Below are positions 12,227 to 25,982 of a stretch of 64,000 bases of DNA, piece after piece. The stretch is from contig NC_086020.1 of NCBI RefSeq assembly GCF_036323735.1, positions 91,522,210 to 91,586,209 on the forward strand, read 5' to 3'. This DNA is from Rattus norvegicus (Eukaryota; Chordata; Mammalia; Rodentia; Muridae). The notes beneath the pieces were generated by a model. The model saw only the letters and a program-made list of their open reading frames with translations, was not told where the DNA came from and searched no databases. Numbering within the stretch: position 1 is the first letter of the stretch; the number at the start of each line of letters is the position of its first letter. A program made the translations under genes and the position numbers.

Positions 12227-13130
12227 GCCGCTGCAGAGAGCCCGTGGGCAGCACCCCACGAGCGAACTTGAGCCCCGGGACCACAGGTAAGACCAACTTT
12301 TCTGCTGCAAGAAAACTGCCTGGTGAGCTTGGGACACACGGAAGCAGAATTCCTGTAGAACCGGGCACGATCTGTGTTTACCGGAAGTCCCACACCCGAG
12401 GATCCCGGCCCACAGCAGCTCTCTGCCCCCAGACCCTGTGAGAGAGAGACCCAACCGCATGGTCAGGTGGGCACTCCTGAGGCTGCAGAGCGGAAGAGAC
12501 CACCAACACTGCTCACCCCTGCCCACATCCCTGGCCCAAGAGGAAACTGTATAAGGCCTCTGGGCTCCCGTGGGGGAGGGCCCAGGAGCGGCAGGACCCC
12601 TGTGCCTGAGACACCACCAGAACCAGAAGGAAACAGACCGGATAAACAGTTCTCTGCACCCAAATCCCGTGGGAGGGAGAGCTGAACCTTCAGAGAGGAA
12701 GACAAGCCTGGGAAACCAGAAGAGACTGCTCTCTGCACACAAATCTCGGAAGCCAGAGGAAAAAGCCAAAGACCATCTGGAACCCTGGTGCACTGAAGCT
12801 CCCGGAAGGGGCGGCACAGGTCTTCCTGGTTGCTGCCGCTGCAGAGAGCCGTGGGTAGCACCCCACGAGCGAACTTGAGCCTCGGGACCACAGGTAAGAC
12901 CAACTTTTCGGCTGCAAGAAAGCTGCCTGGTGAACTCAAGACACAGGCCCACAGGAACAGCTGAAGACCTGTAGAGAGGAAAAACCACACGCCGGAAAGC
13001 AGAACACTCTGTCCCCATAACTGACTGAAAGAGAGGAAAACAGGTCTACAGCACTCCTGACACACAGGCTTATAGGACAGTCTAGCCACTGTCAGAAATA
13101 GCAGAACAAAGTAACACTAGAGATAATCTG
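12227..13130 (+). promoter_or_regulatory. E2 L1 5' UTR, about 1.5 promoter monomers
   Basis: GC- and CpG-richer than its surroundings. The segment CCGCTGCAGAGAG...CACAGGTAAGACCAAC occurs at 12228 and again at 12836, a period of 608 bp. In rat L1 the monomers carry the internal RNA polymerase II promoter. The second unit runs into the ORF1 ATG at 13131. Each unit also contains CAGGTAAG, which resembles a splice donor. Confidence 0.88.
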
Positions 13131-14339
13131 ATGGCGAGAGGCAAGCGCAGGAACCCAAGCAACAGAAACCAAGACTACATGGCACCATCGGAGCCCAATT
13201 CTCCCATCAAAACAAACATGGAATATCCAAACACACCAGAAAAGCAAGATCTAGTTCCAAAATCATTTTTGATCATGATGCTGGAGGACTTCAAGAAAGA
13301 TGTGAAGAACTCCCTTAGAGAACAAGTAGAAGCCTACAGAGAGGAATCGCAAAAATGCCTGAAAGAATCGCAAAAATCCCTGAAAGAATTCTAGGAAAAC
13401 ATAAATAAACATGTAGAAGCCCATAGAGAGGAGACACAAAAATCCCTGAAAGAAATCCAGGAAAACATAAATAAACAAGTAGAAGCCCATAGAGAGGAGA
13501 CACAAAAATCCCTGAAAGAATTCCAGGAAAACACAATCAAACAGTTGAAGGAATTAAAAATGGAAATAGAAGCAATCAAGAAAGAACACATGGAAACAAC
13601 CCTGGATATAGAAAACCAAAAGAAGAGACAAGGAGCTGTAGATACAAGCTTCACCAACAGAATACAAGAGATGGAAGAGAGAATCTCAGGAGCAGAAGAT
13701 TCCATAGAAATCATTGACTCAACTGTCAAAGATAATGTAAAGCAGAAAAAGCTACTGGTCCAAAACATACAGGAAATCCAGCATTCAATGAGAAGATCAA
13801 ACCTAAGGATAATAGGTATAGAAGAGAGTGAAGACTCCCAGCTCAAAGGACCAGTAAATATCTTCAACAAAATCATAGAAGAAAACTTCCCTAACCTAAA
13901 AAAAGAGATACCCATAGACATACAAGAAGCCTACAGAACTCCAAATAGATTGGACCAGAAAAGAAACACCTCCCGTCACATAATTGTCAAAACACCAAAC
14001 ACACAAAATAAAGAAAGAATATTAAAAGCAGTAAGGGAAAAAGGTCAAGTAACATATAAAGGGAGACCTATCAGAATCACACCAGACTTCTCGCCAGAAA
14101 CTATGAAGGCCAGAAGATCCTGGACTGATATTATACAGACCCTAAGAGAACACAAATGCCAGCCCAGGTTACTGTATCCTGCAAAACTCTCAATTAACAT
14201 TGATGGAGAAACCAAGATATTCCATGACAAAACCAAATTTACACAATATCTTTCCACAAATCCAGCACTACAAAGGATAATAAATGGTAAAGCCCAACAT
14301 AAAGAGGCAAGCTATACCCTAGAAGAAGCAAGAAACTAA
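13131..14339 (+). pseudogene. L1 ORF1 with one premature stop (E2)
   Basis: The start is the ATG of MARGKRRNPSN, shared with E3 and E4. A CAG-to-TAG change gives a stop at 13392-13394, codon 88. The same frame then stays open to the TAA at 14337-14339, so the full length would be 402 codons. The coiled coil holds three 22-codon units (QVEAYREESQK-type), the longest array of the three full ORF1s. The first unit is rearranged: TQENINK is missing and SQKSLKEF follows KCLKE. RRM (LRIIGIEESED, RHIIVKTPN) and CTD (KARRSWTD) are preserved. An ATG at 13545 could in principle restart translation, but that product would lack most of the coiled coil. Confidence 0.93.
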
Positions 14340-14398
14340 TCGTCTTGGCAACAAAACAAAGAGAATGAAAGCACACAAACATAACCTCACATCCAAAT

Positions 14399-17300
14399 AT
14401 GAATATAACGGGAAGCAATAATCACTATTCCTTAATATCTCTCAATATCAATGGCCTCAACTCCCCAATAAAAAGACATAGATTAACAAACTGGATACAC
14501 AACGAGGACCCTGCATTCTGCTGCCTACAGGAAACACACCTCAGAGACAAAGACAGACACTACCTCACAGTGAAAGGCTGGAAAACAACTTTCCAAGCAA
14601 ATGGTCAGAAGAAGCAAGCTGGAGTAGCCATTCTAATATCAAATAAAATCAATTTCCAACTAAAAGTCATCAAAAAAGATAAGGAAGGACACTTCATATT
14701 CATCAAAGGAAAAATCCACCAAGATAAACTCTCAATCCTACATATCTATGCCCCAAATACAAGGGCACCTACATACATAAAAGAAACCTTACTAAAGCTC
14801 AAAGCACACATTGCACCTCACACAATAATAGTGGGAGATTTCAACACCCTACTCTCATCAATGGACAGATCATGGAAACAGAAATTAAACAGTGATGTCG
14901 ACAGACTAAGAGAAGTCATGAGCCAAATGGACTTAACGGATATCTATAGAACATTCTATCCTAAAGCAAAAGGATATACCTTCTTCTCAGCTCCTCATGG
15001 TACTTTCTCCAAAATTGACCATGTAATTGGTCAAAAACGGGCCTCAACAGGTACAGAAAGAAATAATCCCATGCGTGCTATCGGACCACCACGGCCTAAA
15101 ACTGGTTTTCAATAACAATAAGGGAAGAATGCCCACATATACGTGGAAATTGAACAATGCTCTACTCAATGATAACCTGGTCAAGGAAGAAATAAAGAAA
15201 GAAATTAAAATATTTTTAGAATTTAATGAAAATGAAGGTACAACATACCCAAACTTATGGGACACAATGAAAGCTGTGCTAAGAGGAAAACTCATAGCGC
15301 TGAGTGCCTGCAGAAAGAAACAGGAAAGAGCATATGTCAGCAGCTTGACAGCACACCTAAAAGCTCTAGAACAAAAAGAAGCAAATACACGCAGGAGGAG
15401 TAGAAGGCAGGAAATAATCAAACTCAGAGCTGAAATCAACCAAGTAGAAACAAAAAGGACCATAGAAAGAATCAACAGAACCAAAAGGTGGTTCTTTGAG
15501 AAAATCAACAAGATAGATAAACCCTGAGCCAGACTAACGAGAGGACACAGAGAGTGCGTCCAAATTAACAAAATCAGAAATGAAAAGGGAGACATAACTA
15601 CAGATTCAGAGGAAATTCAAAAAATCATCATATCTTACTATAAAAACCTATATTCAACAAAATTTGAAAATCTTCAGGAAATGGAAAATTTCCTAGACAG
15701 ATACCAGGTACCGAAGTTAAATCAGGAACAGATAAACCAGTTAAACAACCCCATAACTCCTAAGGAAATAGAAGCAGTCATTAAACGTCTCCCAACCAAA
15801 AAGAGCCCAGGTCCAGACAGGTTTAGTGCAGAATTCTACCAAACCTTCATAGAAGACCTCATACCAATATTATTCAAACTATTCCACAAAATTGAAACAT
15901 ATGGATCACTACCGAATACCTTCTACGAAGCCACAATTACTCTTATACTTAAACCACACAAAGACACAACAAAGAAGTTATTTTTCCCTTATGAATATCG
16001 ATGCAAAAATGCTCAATAAAATTCTGGCAAACCGAATTCAAGAGCACATCAAAACAATCATCCACCATGATCAAGTAGGCTTCATCCCAGGCATGCAGGG
16101 ATGGTTTAATATACGGAAAACCATCAACGTGATCCATTATATAAACAAACTGAAAGAACAGAACCACATGATCATTTCATTAGATGCTGAGAAAGCATTT
16201 GACAAAATTCAACACCCCTTCATGATAAAAGTCCTGGAAAGAATAGGAATTCAAGGCCCATACCTAAACATAGTAAAAGCCATATACAGCAAACCAGTTG
16301 CTAACATTAAACTAAATGGAGAGAAACTTGAAGCAATCCCACTAAAATCAGGGACTAGACAAGGCTGCCCACTCTCTCCCTACTTATTCAATATAGTTCT
16401 TGAAGTTCTAGCCAGAGCAATCAGACAACAAAAGGAGATCAAGGGGATACAGATCGGAAAAGAAGAGGTCAAAATATCACTATTTGCAGATGACATGATA
16501 GTATATTTAAGTGATCCCAAAAGTTCGACCAGAGAACTACTAAAGCTGATAAACAACTTCAGCAAAGTGGCTGGGTATAAAATTAACTCAAATAAATCAG
16601 TTGCCTTCCGCTATACAAAAGAGAAACAAGCCGAGAAAGAAATTAGGGAAACGACACCCTTCATAATAGACCCAAATAATATAAAGTACCTCGGTGTGAC
16701 TTTAACCAAGCAAGTAAAAGATCTGTACAATAAGAACTTCAAGACACTGAGGAAAGAAATTGAAGAAGACCTCAGAAGATGGAAAGATCTCCCATGCTCA
16801 TGGATTGGCAGGATTAATTTAGTAAAAATGGCCATTTTACCAAAAGCAATCTACAGATTCAATGCAATCCCCATCAAAATACCAATCCAATTCTTCAAAG
16901 AGTTAGACAGAACAATTTGCAAATTCATCTGGAATAACAAAAAACCCAGGATAGCTAAAGCCTTCCTCAACAATAAAAGGACTTCAGGGGGAATCACTAT
17001 CCCTGAACTCAAGCAGTATTACAGAGCAATAGTGATAAAAACTGCATGGTATTGGTACAGAGACAGACAGATAGACCAATGGAATAGAATTGAAGACCCA
17101 GAAATGAACCCACACACCTATGGTCACTTGATTTTTGACAAAGGAGCCAAAACCATCCAATGGAAAAAAGATAGCATTTTCAGCAAATGGTGCTGGTTCA
17201 ACTGGAGGTCAACATGTAGAAGAATGCAGATCAATCCATGCTTATCACCCTGTACAAAGCTTAAGTCCAAGTGGATCAAGGACCTCCACATCAAACCAGA

Positions 17301-18209
17301 CACACTCAAACTAATAGAAGAAAACTAGGGAAGCATCTGGAACACATGGGCACTGGAAAAAATTTCCTGAACAAAACACCAATGGCTTATGCTCTAAAAT
17401 CAAGAATCGACAAATGGGATCTCATAAAACTGCAAAGCTTCTGTAAGGCAAAGGACACTGTGGTTAGGACAAAACTGCAACCAACAGATTGGGAAAAGAT
17501 CTTTACCAATCCTACAACAGATAGAGGCCTTATATCCAAAATATACAAAGAAGTCAAGAAGTTAGACCGCAGGGAAACAAATAACCCTATTAAAAAATGG
17601 GGTTCAGAGCTAAACAAAGAATTCACAGCTGAGGAATGCCGAATGGCTGAGAAACACCTAAAGAAATGTTTAACATCTTTAGTCAGAAGGGAAATGCAAA
17701 TCAAAACAACCCTGAGATTTCACCTCACACCAGTGAGAATGGCTAAGATCAAAAACTCAGGTGACAGCAGATGCTGGCGAGGATGTGGAGAAAGAGGAAC
17801 ACTCCTCCATTGTTGGTGGGATTGCAGACTGGTAAAACCATTCTGGAAATCAGTCTGGAGGTTCCTCAGAAAATTGGACATTGAACTGCCTGAGGATCCA
17901 GCTATACCTCTCTTGGGCATATACCCAAAAGATGCCTCAACATATAAAAGAGACACGTGCTCCACTATGTTCATCGCAGCCTTATTTATAATAGCCAGAA
18001 AATGGAAAGAACCCAGATTCCCTTCAACAGAGGAATGGATACAGAAAATGTGGTACATCTACACAATGGAATATTACTCAGCTATCAAAAACAACGAGTT
18101 TTTGAAATTCGTAGGCAAATGGTTGGAACTGGAAAATATCATCCTGAGTGAGCTAACCCAATCACAGAAAGACATACATGGTATGCACTCATTGGTAAGT
18201 GGCTTTTAG
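14399..18209 (+). pseudogene. L1 ORF2, multiply broken (E2)
   Basis: This is the endonuclease-reverse transcriptase. The start ATG follows the 59-bp spacer. Endonuclease motifs NINGLNS, QETHL and GDFN are present. Lesions relative to E1 are a 1-bp loss in an A run near 15037, a 4-bp loss near 15058, a Leu-to-TGA change at 15525-15527, an 11-bp net loss near 15975, and a 1-bp loss near 17326. The total of 17 bp explains its length of 3811 against 3828. The reverse transcriptase keeps FADD at 16483-16494. The C-terminal [10 protein letters not shown]...HCWWDC region is present. It cannot encode a full protein. Confidence 0.93.
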
Positions 18210-18922
18210 CCCAAATGCTTGAATTACCCTAGATCCCTAGAAGAAATGAAACTCAAGATGGATGATCAAAATGTGAATGCTTCACTCCTTCTTTAAATGA
18301 GGAAAAAGAATACCCTTGGCTGGGAAGGGAGAGGCAAAGATTAAAACAGAGACTGAAGGAACACCCATTCAGAGCCTGCCCCACAGGTGGCCCATACATA
18401 TACAGCCACCCAAGTAGACAAGATGGATGAAGCAAAGAAGTGCAGACCGACAGGAGCCGGATGTAGATCGCTCCTGAGAGACACAGCCAGAATACAGCAA
18501 ATACAGAGGCGAATGCCAGCAGCAAACCACTGAACTGAGAATAGGTCCCCCGTTGAAGGAATCAGAGAAAGAACTGGAAGAGCTTGAAGGGGCTCGAGAC
18601 CCCAAAAGTACAACAATGTCAAGCAACCAGAGCTTCCAGGGACTAAGCCACTACCTAAATACTATACATGGACTGACCCTGGACTCTGACCCCATAGGTA
18701 GCAATGAATATCCTAGTAAGAGCACCAGTGGAAGGTGGAGCCCTGGGTCCTGCTAAGACTGAACCCCCAGTGAACTAGACTATGGGGGGAGGGCGGCAAT
18801 GGGGGGAGGGTTGGGAGGGGGACACCCATAAGGAAGGGGAGGGGGGAGGGGGATGTTTGCCCGGAAACCGGGAAAGGGAATAACACTTGAAATGTATATA
18901 AGAAATACTCAAGTTAATAAAA
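18210..18922 (+). other. E2 L1 3' UTR and tail
   Basis: Homologous to the 3' UTRs of the other young copies, with the G-rich tract at 18784-18852 and AATAAA just before the tail. Confidence 0.9.
18784..18852 (+). other. G-rich polypurine tract in E2 3' UTR
   Basis: There are multiple G runs of three to six on the sense strand, with G-quadruplex potential, at the position equivalent to that in E1. Confidence 0.85.
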
Positions 18923-18938
18923 AAAAATATGCTTACTT
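18923..18938. repeat. Right target-site duplication of E2
   Basis: AAAAATATGCTTACTT pairs with 12211-12226, differing at one base (A/T). Confidence 0.9.
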
Positions 18939-20289
18939 AATAATTCATTAAAGAAGCTCTGCTATGACTTTTCATTTTGACCTTTGTGTAAGGAGGAGGA
19001 GGAAGTCAGAATGTCTAACTATCAAAGTGCAAATCACAAGGAAACAAATTGTAAATTTGCGACTATTAGCATTCTATTGTTGTGCTAAATGGAATGCATC
19101 ATTAATCCCAATGAACCTAAAGAAAAATAAATCTTAGTAGAGACTGAACAATGAAGAAATCTGGAGAGTATGGCTTCCATCCTGAATAATTAAGCAAGAA
19201 AGGATGAAAGCCAATTTTGAGAAATATATTGGATAAATGGCATTTCGTGATTGATTTTAAATATATTGTATACAGTTGCATCTATTTGTATAGGTAACAA
19301 ATAAATATGAAAACTGTGTACATTTATATTTAAAATAATTTCAAAATTAATAAAATTTTTATGGTTCTACATTTTTATGGCTTTACATTATGCTGCAAAA
19401 AATTTCACAGTGTATTCATAATAAGGGGAAACACTTTGAAAATGCATAAATCTTTGTATTAGGCTGTCAACTCTATTGTCACTTATTTTTAAAACCTTCT
19501 GGCAGTCATACACAGTAACTATCATCTAAGAGCACTTGATAAAAACAAGACAAAGTCAGACTGCTTTACTTTTACCCTGTGCCCCAAATAATTCTTGAAT
19601 ACCATTTGTGTGGAGCTCAATGGATAAGCTGTAGGAGAGATAATAAGTAGAATTTTCTCACAAAATATAAAATAATGAGAAAGTTAGCCAAATTTAGTTT
19701 GTTCATAAATTAGCCATAATGACTAAAGGTTTTCATAACCAAATTTACCTTGTATTTCTTGTAGTAGTATGCTAAGAAATGCAGAGATCTGGAGTAAAGG
19801 AAGACACATATATCTGAATCACAGCTGTTCTTAGCTCATCTGTATTTACATTTTAATAGTAGCTGTTATGGGTATAATTTCATGACAGATGCAAAATTTA
19901 TGCATGGTCCAATTAGGTGTGTCAGTCTATTTATAGAATTGTGTTAGCAGCAGTACTCTCAAGTTCCATTTCGTTTCTACTTGAGACCACTCTAACCACT
20001 GGGGAAGGCAATCTTTCTCCCTTGTTATCTGTCTTTGGAAAACATTAGTCAAGTTTCTGCTTTAAAAAAAAAGTCCACTTTTCATATATAATTGTAGAAT
20101 TCTTAGGATTTCTTAATTCTTATAAGCACGTCATATGGAAATACATAGTTTTCCTTATTGAACATTCAGATAGCTTTTTTCTTTAATTTTATCCAACTTT
20201 CCTGAAATAAAATCAAAACTACCAATTGTGTTGAATTATAAGCTGAAATAATTTGTTATTTGGGGGTAAAGGCCCTAAGCTTTATCCTT
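18939..20289. other. AT-rich DNA, nothing recognised
   Basis: No gene, RNA or confident repeat. There are several TA-rich stretches near 19250-19380. Confidence 0.5.
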
Positions 20290-23090
20290 TAAGATTTTTA
20301 TTATGATTTTGTTTGATATTTATTCCCCTTATTTTTATAATTTTGTTAAAAATATATTCTTCTCTCAAAGAATATGTATTAATTACAGTTTCCCCTCCAC
20401 TATCTTTCCAGTTCCTTCCCATCACCCCTGCCCTATGAATCTAGTTCCTCTCTTTCTTTCATTAGAAAAGTATAGGCTCCTATTACCTAACAATCAAACA
20501 TAACAAAATAAAATATAATTAGATAAAGCAAAAACCATCACATCTAGGCTCCACATAACAAATCAAGAAAAGGAAAAGAACCCAAAGAGGAGGCTCAGGA
20601 ATCAGAGGCACACCCCCTTCATTCACTAAAGAGTACCCTAAAAGCACTAAGCTGTATGCTATAATGTATACACAAAAGTCCTGTGAGCTGTGTAGGCCCT
20701 GTGATTGATGCCTCAGTCTCTGTGAGTTCGTATGACATTTGCATGGTTGAGAGGGCCTTGTTTTCCTCGTGTCCTCCACCCCCTGTGCCTCTTACATTCT
20801 TTATGGCTGCTATGTTTTTGGATCTCCTGAGGAGAGCGAATTGGTGGAGACTTTCCATTTAGAGCTATGTGTTCCAAAGACTCTCTGCATAATATCTGTC
20901 TGAAGGTCTCTGCATCTTTTCCCACCCTTTGCAAGAGGGAGTCTGTCTAATGGTAACTGAGTTGGTCACTGATAAATGAGTATAACAGAATTTCATTGGG
21001 ATTCATTTTATTACTACCTTTTGTTTGTCTGTAGACCTGTAATGTTTGTTATCACAGTAAGTCTAGTCTGTCTAGAATCTGGTTCTTGGTCACCCAAGCT
21101 GTGTAAAGTATGGGTTACATCTTGTTGAATTTGACTTAGATCAACACAGATATTCATTGACTACTCTCACTGTTCTGTGCCAACACTGAACTACATATCT
21201 TTTAGGCAGAAAAGATTGCAGATCAAAGGTTGCGTGGCTAGGTTTCTCCTGTGGTAGGTTATAGAGTACCTTTCTGCAGCAAAGACACTAGAAAGTAGGG
21301 GGAAAGGCACCAGTTCCACGTCTCTGCGTTCAATGAGTTGTGAGTTTTGTCCATAGCGGTAGTGTCTTCTCTCTTGGTGTATTCAGAGCAACCTTTTGTT
21401 CTAGCAAAAACTCAGGCTGATTGGGGGTTTCTACCAAACACCATGGTACAGGATCCCAATTGAATGCTATCCATTTCCTTGCTGAAAGCTACATTTGGTG
21501 ACAGGAGATGTTCAGTTGAGATTTGGTATGTCCTATAGGTAGGAAACATCATTAGGATCACCTACTGTGAAAGATTGTGAAAGATCATAATTCATGAGGG
21601 TGTTTGATTGTTTGCTTTTAAATTTAACTTTATTTGTTTTGCTTATTCACTTTACATTCCAGGCATTGCTTCCCTCCCCATCAATCTATCCCACACAGTA
21701 AATGTTTTTAATAACATTCCTCAAATGTCCTTCAGTTCCTTTTGTTGCTTCCCGTAGTCCCTCCATTACCATTAGCTTTCCTGACCTTACCCACCTGATT
21801 ATCTTATTCCCTTGTGTTCCCATAAATTCAACCATAAAGTGTATTCAGTTTCCCTCCTCTGGGAAATAATTTTGTCTTTCCCCTAGTCCCTTTCTCTATA
21901 CCTGACTTCTCTAGGCCTACAGATTGTACCTTAGTTATTATTTATCTAGCAGCTACTATCCAGAAGTAAGGGAATGCATACCATATTTATCTTTCTGGGT
22001 CTGGCTTACCTCACTCAGGGTGATTTATTTCTAATCCCAACTATTTTACTGCAAATTCTGTGATGTCAGTTTTAACTGTGAACATACCACATTTTCTCTA
22101 TCTGTTCTTCTATCGAAAGGCCATCAAGGTTGTGTTCAGTTTCTGGTTGTTGTGAATTGAACAGCGAGGAACATGGTTGAGCACCTGTCTTTGTGGTAGA
22201 ATAAAGTGGTATCAATGACCAACTTTCTGAGGAAAGGACATATTGACTTGCATAATGGCTAGAAAAGTTTGCATCCTCACCATCAATGAGGGAGTGTTCT
22301 AGATATTCTGAAGTTATGCCGAATGAGCTTGTACTATTTGATCTTAGCCATTCTGACCAGTGTAAAATGGGATCTCAGAGTCAGATTTGCATTTCCCTGC
22401 TGTCTAGGAATGTTGAATATATGTTTCTCAGCAATAAGAGTTTCACTTATTCTGAATTAATTGTTTACATTTATACCCCTAAATTAAATTTGTTGATTTG
22501 ATGATATCTAGTTTCTTGGCATCTTTGTATATATTTTGTATATTAGCCTTCTCTCAGACTCAGAGCTGATGAAAATCTTTTCCCATTCCATAGGGTGCCA
22601 TTTGGATTGTTGACGGTGTTTGTTCTTTTACATGGATTTAGAAGTCCCTTTGACTAGTTTTTGGTCTTAATGCCTGTGATATCAGTATTCTGTTTAGGAA
22701 GTTGTTCCCTGTGCCAATGTTTTCAAGGCTCTTCCACACTCTCTTCTATTAGGTTCATTGTATCCAGTTTTATGTTGAGGTTTTTGATCCACTTGGATTG
22801 AGTTTTGTGCAGTGTGAGAGATATGGATTGAATTGAATTAATCTACATGTCACATCCAATGTGAAAGCACCACTTTTGAAGATATCTTTCCAGTGTACAT
22901 TTTGGATAAAAAAAATCACATGTCCATGGCTATATGTTTATTTCTGGGTATTCAATTTGATTCAATTGATCAATGTGCTTGTTTTTACCAAAAATAAGTT
23001 CAGTTTATATTATTATAGTTCTGTAGTTCATGCTGAAATTAGGAAGAATGATACTTCCAGTAGTTATTTTATATTAGTTAATTTTGAATT
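20290..23090 (-). mobile_element. Old L1, 3' UTR and ORF2 3' part, antisense
   Basis: From 20290 to about 21950 the strand carries an Lx-like old rodent L1 3' UTR. From about 21960 it follows antisense ORF2, for example GGTCTGGCTTACCTCACTCAGGGTGAT, then the CATTCTGACCAGTGTAAAATGGGATCTCAGAG region. Every frame is interrupted. It is far more diverged than E1-E6 and forms the first part of one element continuing at 23471, 26764 and 34124. Confidence 0.85.
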
Positions 23091-23470
23091 TCATATCATA
23101 TACTCTAATTTTACCCATCTCCTTCTACCCTCATACAGGCCCTCCAACTTTGCACTCCCATGCCCAACAGAAAAAATAAATCTTGTTGTGGAAACTATGG
23201 TATATCTCAGTGTGTTCTGCAGTACACCCCTTTGTCCACACTTCTTAGCTCACAAAAAAAATTCATTTTAATAAGTCATTGGGTTGGTACTAGGAATCTG
23301 GCTTCTGCTACTCTATGAATAGTAGAACCTCATTAGGACTCCTCCTTGATATATTGTTGTTGCCCTGTGTCATGGAGATCCTGTAGTTTTGAATCTGTAG
23401 GATCAATCCTTTCATGAACTCCATCTGTTCATGCACAATCGACACAGCAGCTACATCTGCAATACCTCTA
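23091..23470. repeat. Unassigned repeat inserted in old L1 ORF2
   Basis: L1 homology stops near 23090 and resumes near 23471-23575. The intervening AAATCTTGTTGTGGAAACTATGGTATATCTCAGTGTG and GCCCTGTGTCATGGAGATCCTGTAG segments recall an abundant rodent interspersed repeat. I am not certain of its name. Confidence 0.45.
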
Positions 23471-23512
23471 GTTACCAAATTTCAAGGTTTTTTGGTTTTG
23501 GTTGTGAGTGTC

Positions 23513-23513
<1 letters not shown>

Positions 23514-23567
<54 letters not shown>
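23514..23567. repeat. (TG)n microsatellite
   Basis: About 27 TG units within the old L1. Confidence 0.97.
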
Positions 23568-23568
<1 letters not shown>

Positions 23569-25828
23569 CATAAGAAGATCATAATTGTCCTCTCATGTCT
23601 ATCAAGAATCGCATTAGGACCTTGACAGAGATTCTATTGAATCTGTAGAATTATTTTGTTAGGAGTGCTACTTTGACTATATTAATCCTACCAGTTCCTG
23701 AGTATGTTCTTGTATTTTATTCATCAAAACTTTAAAATTTTTATCATGTTAGTATTTAATTTGCTCTGTTAGAATTTCCCTCGAGATATTTGATATTATT
23801 TGAGGCTATTATGAAAGATTTTTGTTTCTTAATCCATTTGTCATTTGTATATATAAGGATTACTGATGTTTGTGAGTTCATTTTGTGTACAGCTATTTTT
23901 CTGAAAATGTTAAACAGATATAGGTGTTCCATTGTAGAACGTTTGGAATCACTTATGTATACTATCATGGCTTCTTAACAAAAAGATAGTTTGACTTCTT
24001 CCTTTTAAATTTATATCACCTTGATCTCCTTCAGTTGTAATTGTGCTAGCAACAACTTCCAGCATAATAATAAATAGGTATAGTAAAAGTAGACAACTTG
24101 TCTTTTCTTAATTTTAGTGAATTTGTTTAAATTTATCTCCAGCTAACTTGATGGTGGCTATATGCTTGCTATAAATTGTCTGAATTATATTTACATATGT
24201 CCCTTTAATCCCTAATATCTCTGGGACTTTCATCATGCAGGGGTTTGGAATGTGTCAAAGACTTTTCTGTATCTTATAAGATGATCAAGTGTTTTATCTC
24301 AGTCTATGTGGTTGAATGAACTTACTGATTTTTGTAAAATGAACCATTCTTACATCTCTGAGATTAATGATCTTCTTGATGATATTTTGGTGTGGATTCA
24401 GTTTGCAAAAATTTTGTTGAGTATTTTGGAATTTACACTCACAAAGAAATTTGTTCAATAATTTTCTTTATTTGTGGATCTGTGTGTAGTTTAGATATGA
24501 GTAACTTGGCCTGTTAGAATGAATTGGGCAAATTTGCTTCACTTGCCATTTTGTTGAATAATTTGAGGAGTATTGGCATTCACTTTTCTTTGGAAGTCTG
24601 GTAGAATTCTTTGCTAAAACCATCTGGCTGTGGATGATATTTAAGGATTGTTTCTATTCTTTTGCTGGGGATTATAGGTGACTTCGATGAATTGTTTGAT
24701 CTTGATTTGACTTTAGAAAGTAGAATCTATTCAGAAAATTACCCATTTCTTTCAGATTTTTCAATTATGAGGATTATAGTGTTTTATCTTATATACTATA
24801 CGGTTCTCCAGATTTCTTCTGTATCTGTTGCTATGTCAACATTTTCATTTCAGATTTTGATAATTTGAATGTTTTCTCCATACTTTTTAATTAATTTTCA
24901 TAAGGGTTTGATGAATTATTGATATTCTCAAAAAACAATGTTTATTTGAGTATTTGTATTTTTCTCTGTTTCTATTTTATTGATATAAGCTCTATGTATG
25001 TTTATTTTTTTCATCTTTTCCAATTTTGTGTGTTTACTTCTTTTGTTCTAGAGCTTTCAGGTATTATTAAGCTTCTAGTATAAAAACCTATCCAGCTTAT
25101 TTCTCTTCTTTTGTTTCTTTTTAAAAATATAGGCATGCATTGCTATGAGCTTGCTTAGTAGAAGCACTTTCATTTTGTTCCTTAAGTTTGGGCATGCTGT
25201 GTTTATTTTCATTGAACTATAGGAATTATGCAACTTTTTTCTGTATCTACCTTGACCCATGTTTCAGTCAGGCGAGAGTTGTTCAGTTTCCATAAATTTA
25301 TAAGCTTTCTGTTATTCCTGTTTTTGTTTATTTTGTTGTCATCTCATAGGATGTTGACATTTAATCCAATTTTGTTGTATATGTTGATATTTGTTTTAGG
25401 ATTGAGGTATGTGGTAAATTTTGGAGAAAGTTTCATGAGGTGCTCTAAAGAATGTATATTTATATTTGCTTGGGACATAGATATTTTAAAATGTCATCTG
25501 GATGTATTTTCCTTTTGATGAGTATGCAGTGTTCTACCCTATTTCTTCTGATTTTAGATTTGAAGCCTATTTTGATAGATATTAAAATTACTATAACAGC
25601 TTGCTTTTTACGTATAGTTACTTAGAATATCATTTTTCCTTCCTTTACCCTAAGATAGTGTGTATCCTTGATGTTGAGATGTGTTTCTTGTATGCCACAG
25701 AAGGATGTATCCTGTTTTTAACATCAGTTTTCTTTGTCTATATCTTTTTTATTAGGAAGGAGATATCATTGACCAATGATTTTTCATATTTGTTATTTTG
25801 CTGTTTTTGCTAGTGGAAGTGGTAGTTG

Positions 25829-25874
25829 TGGTGGTGATGGTGGTGGTGGTGGTGGTGGTGGTGGTGGTGGTGGT

Positions 25875-25957
<83 letters not shown>

Positions 25958-25982
25958 CTGTATGTATATGTGTGTGTGTGTG
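25829..25982. repeat. Compound (GGT)n-(GT)n microsatellite
   Basis: A run of about 15 GGT-type triplets passes directly into about 50 GT units with a few interruptions (TTTG, GGTGGGTC). It lies in the old L1 between ORF2 and ORF1. Long frames read through it are low-complexity artefacts. Confidence 0.96.

Larger units (their letters stand above)
12227..18922 (+). mobile_element. E2: full-length young rat-type LINE-1
   Basis: This complete insertion has a two-unit 5' UTR, ORF1, a spacer, ORF2, a 3' UTR and an A-rich tail, bounded by a 16-bp duplication. It begins GCCGCTGCAGAGAGC, the same monomer point as E3. Both ORFs are broken: ORF1 by one nonsense codon, ORF2 by several indels and a nonsense codon. 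One mismatch in the duplication and the number of lesions suggest it is young but not recent. Confidence 0.97.

Noticed and set aside
22861..23271. 136-codon + strand frame
   Set aside because: It crosses the junction of antisense old L1 ORF2 and an inserted repeat, so it cannot be a real gene.
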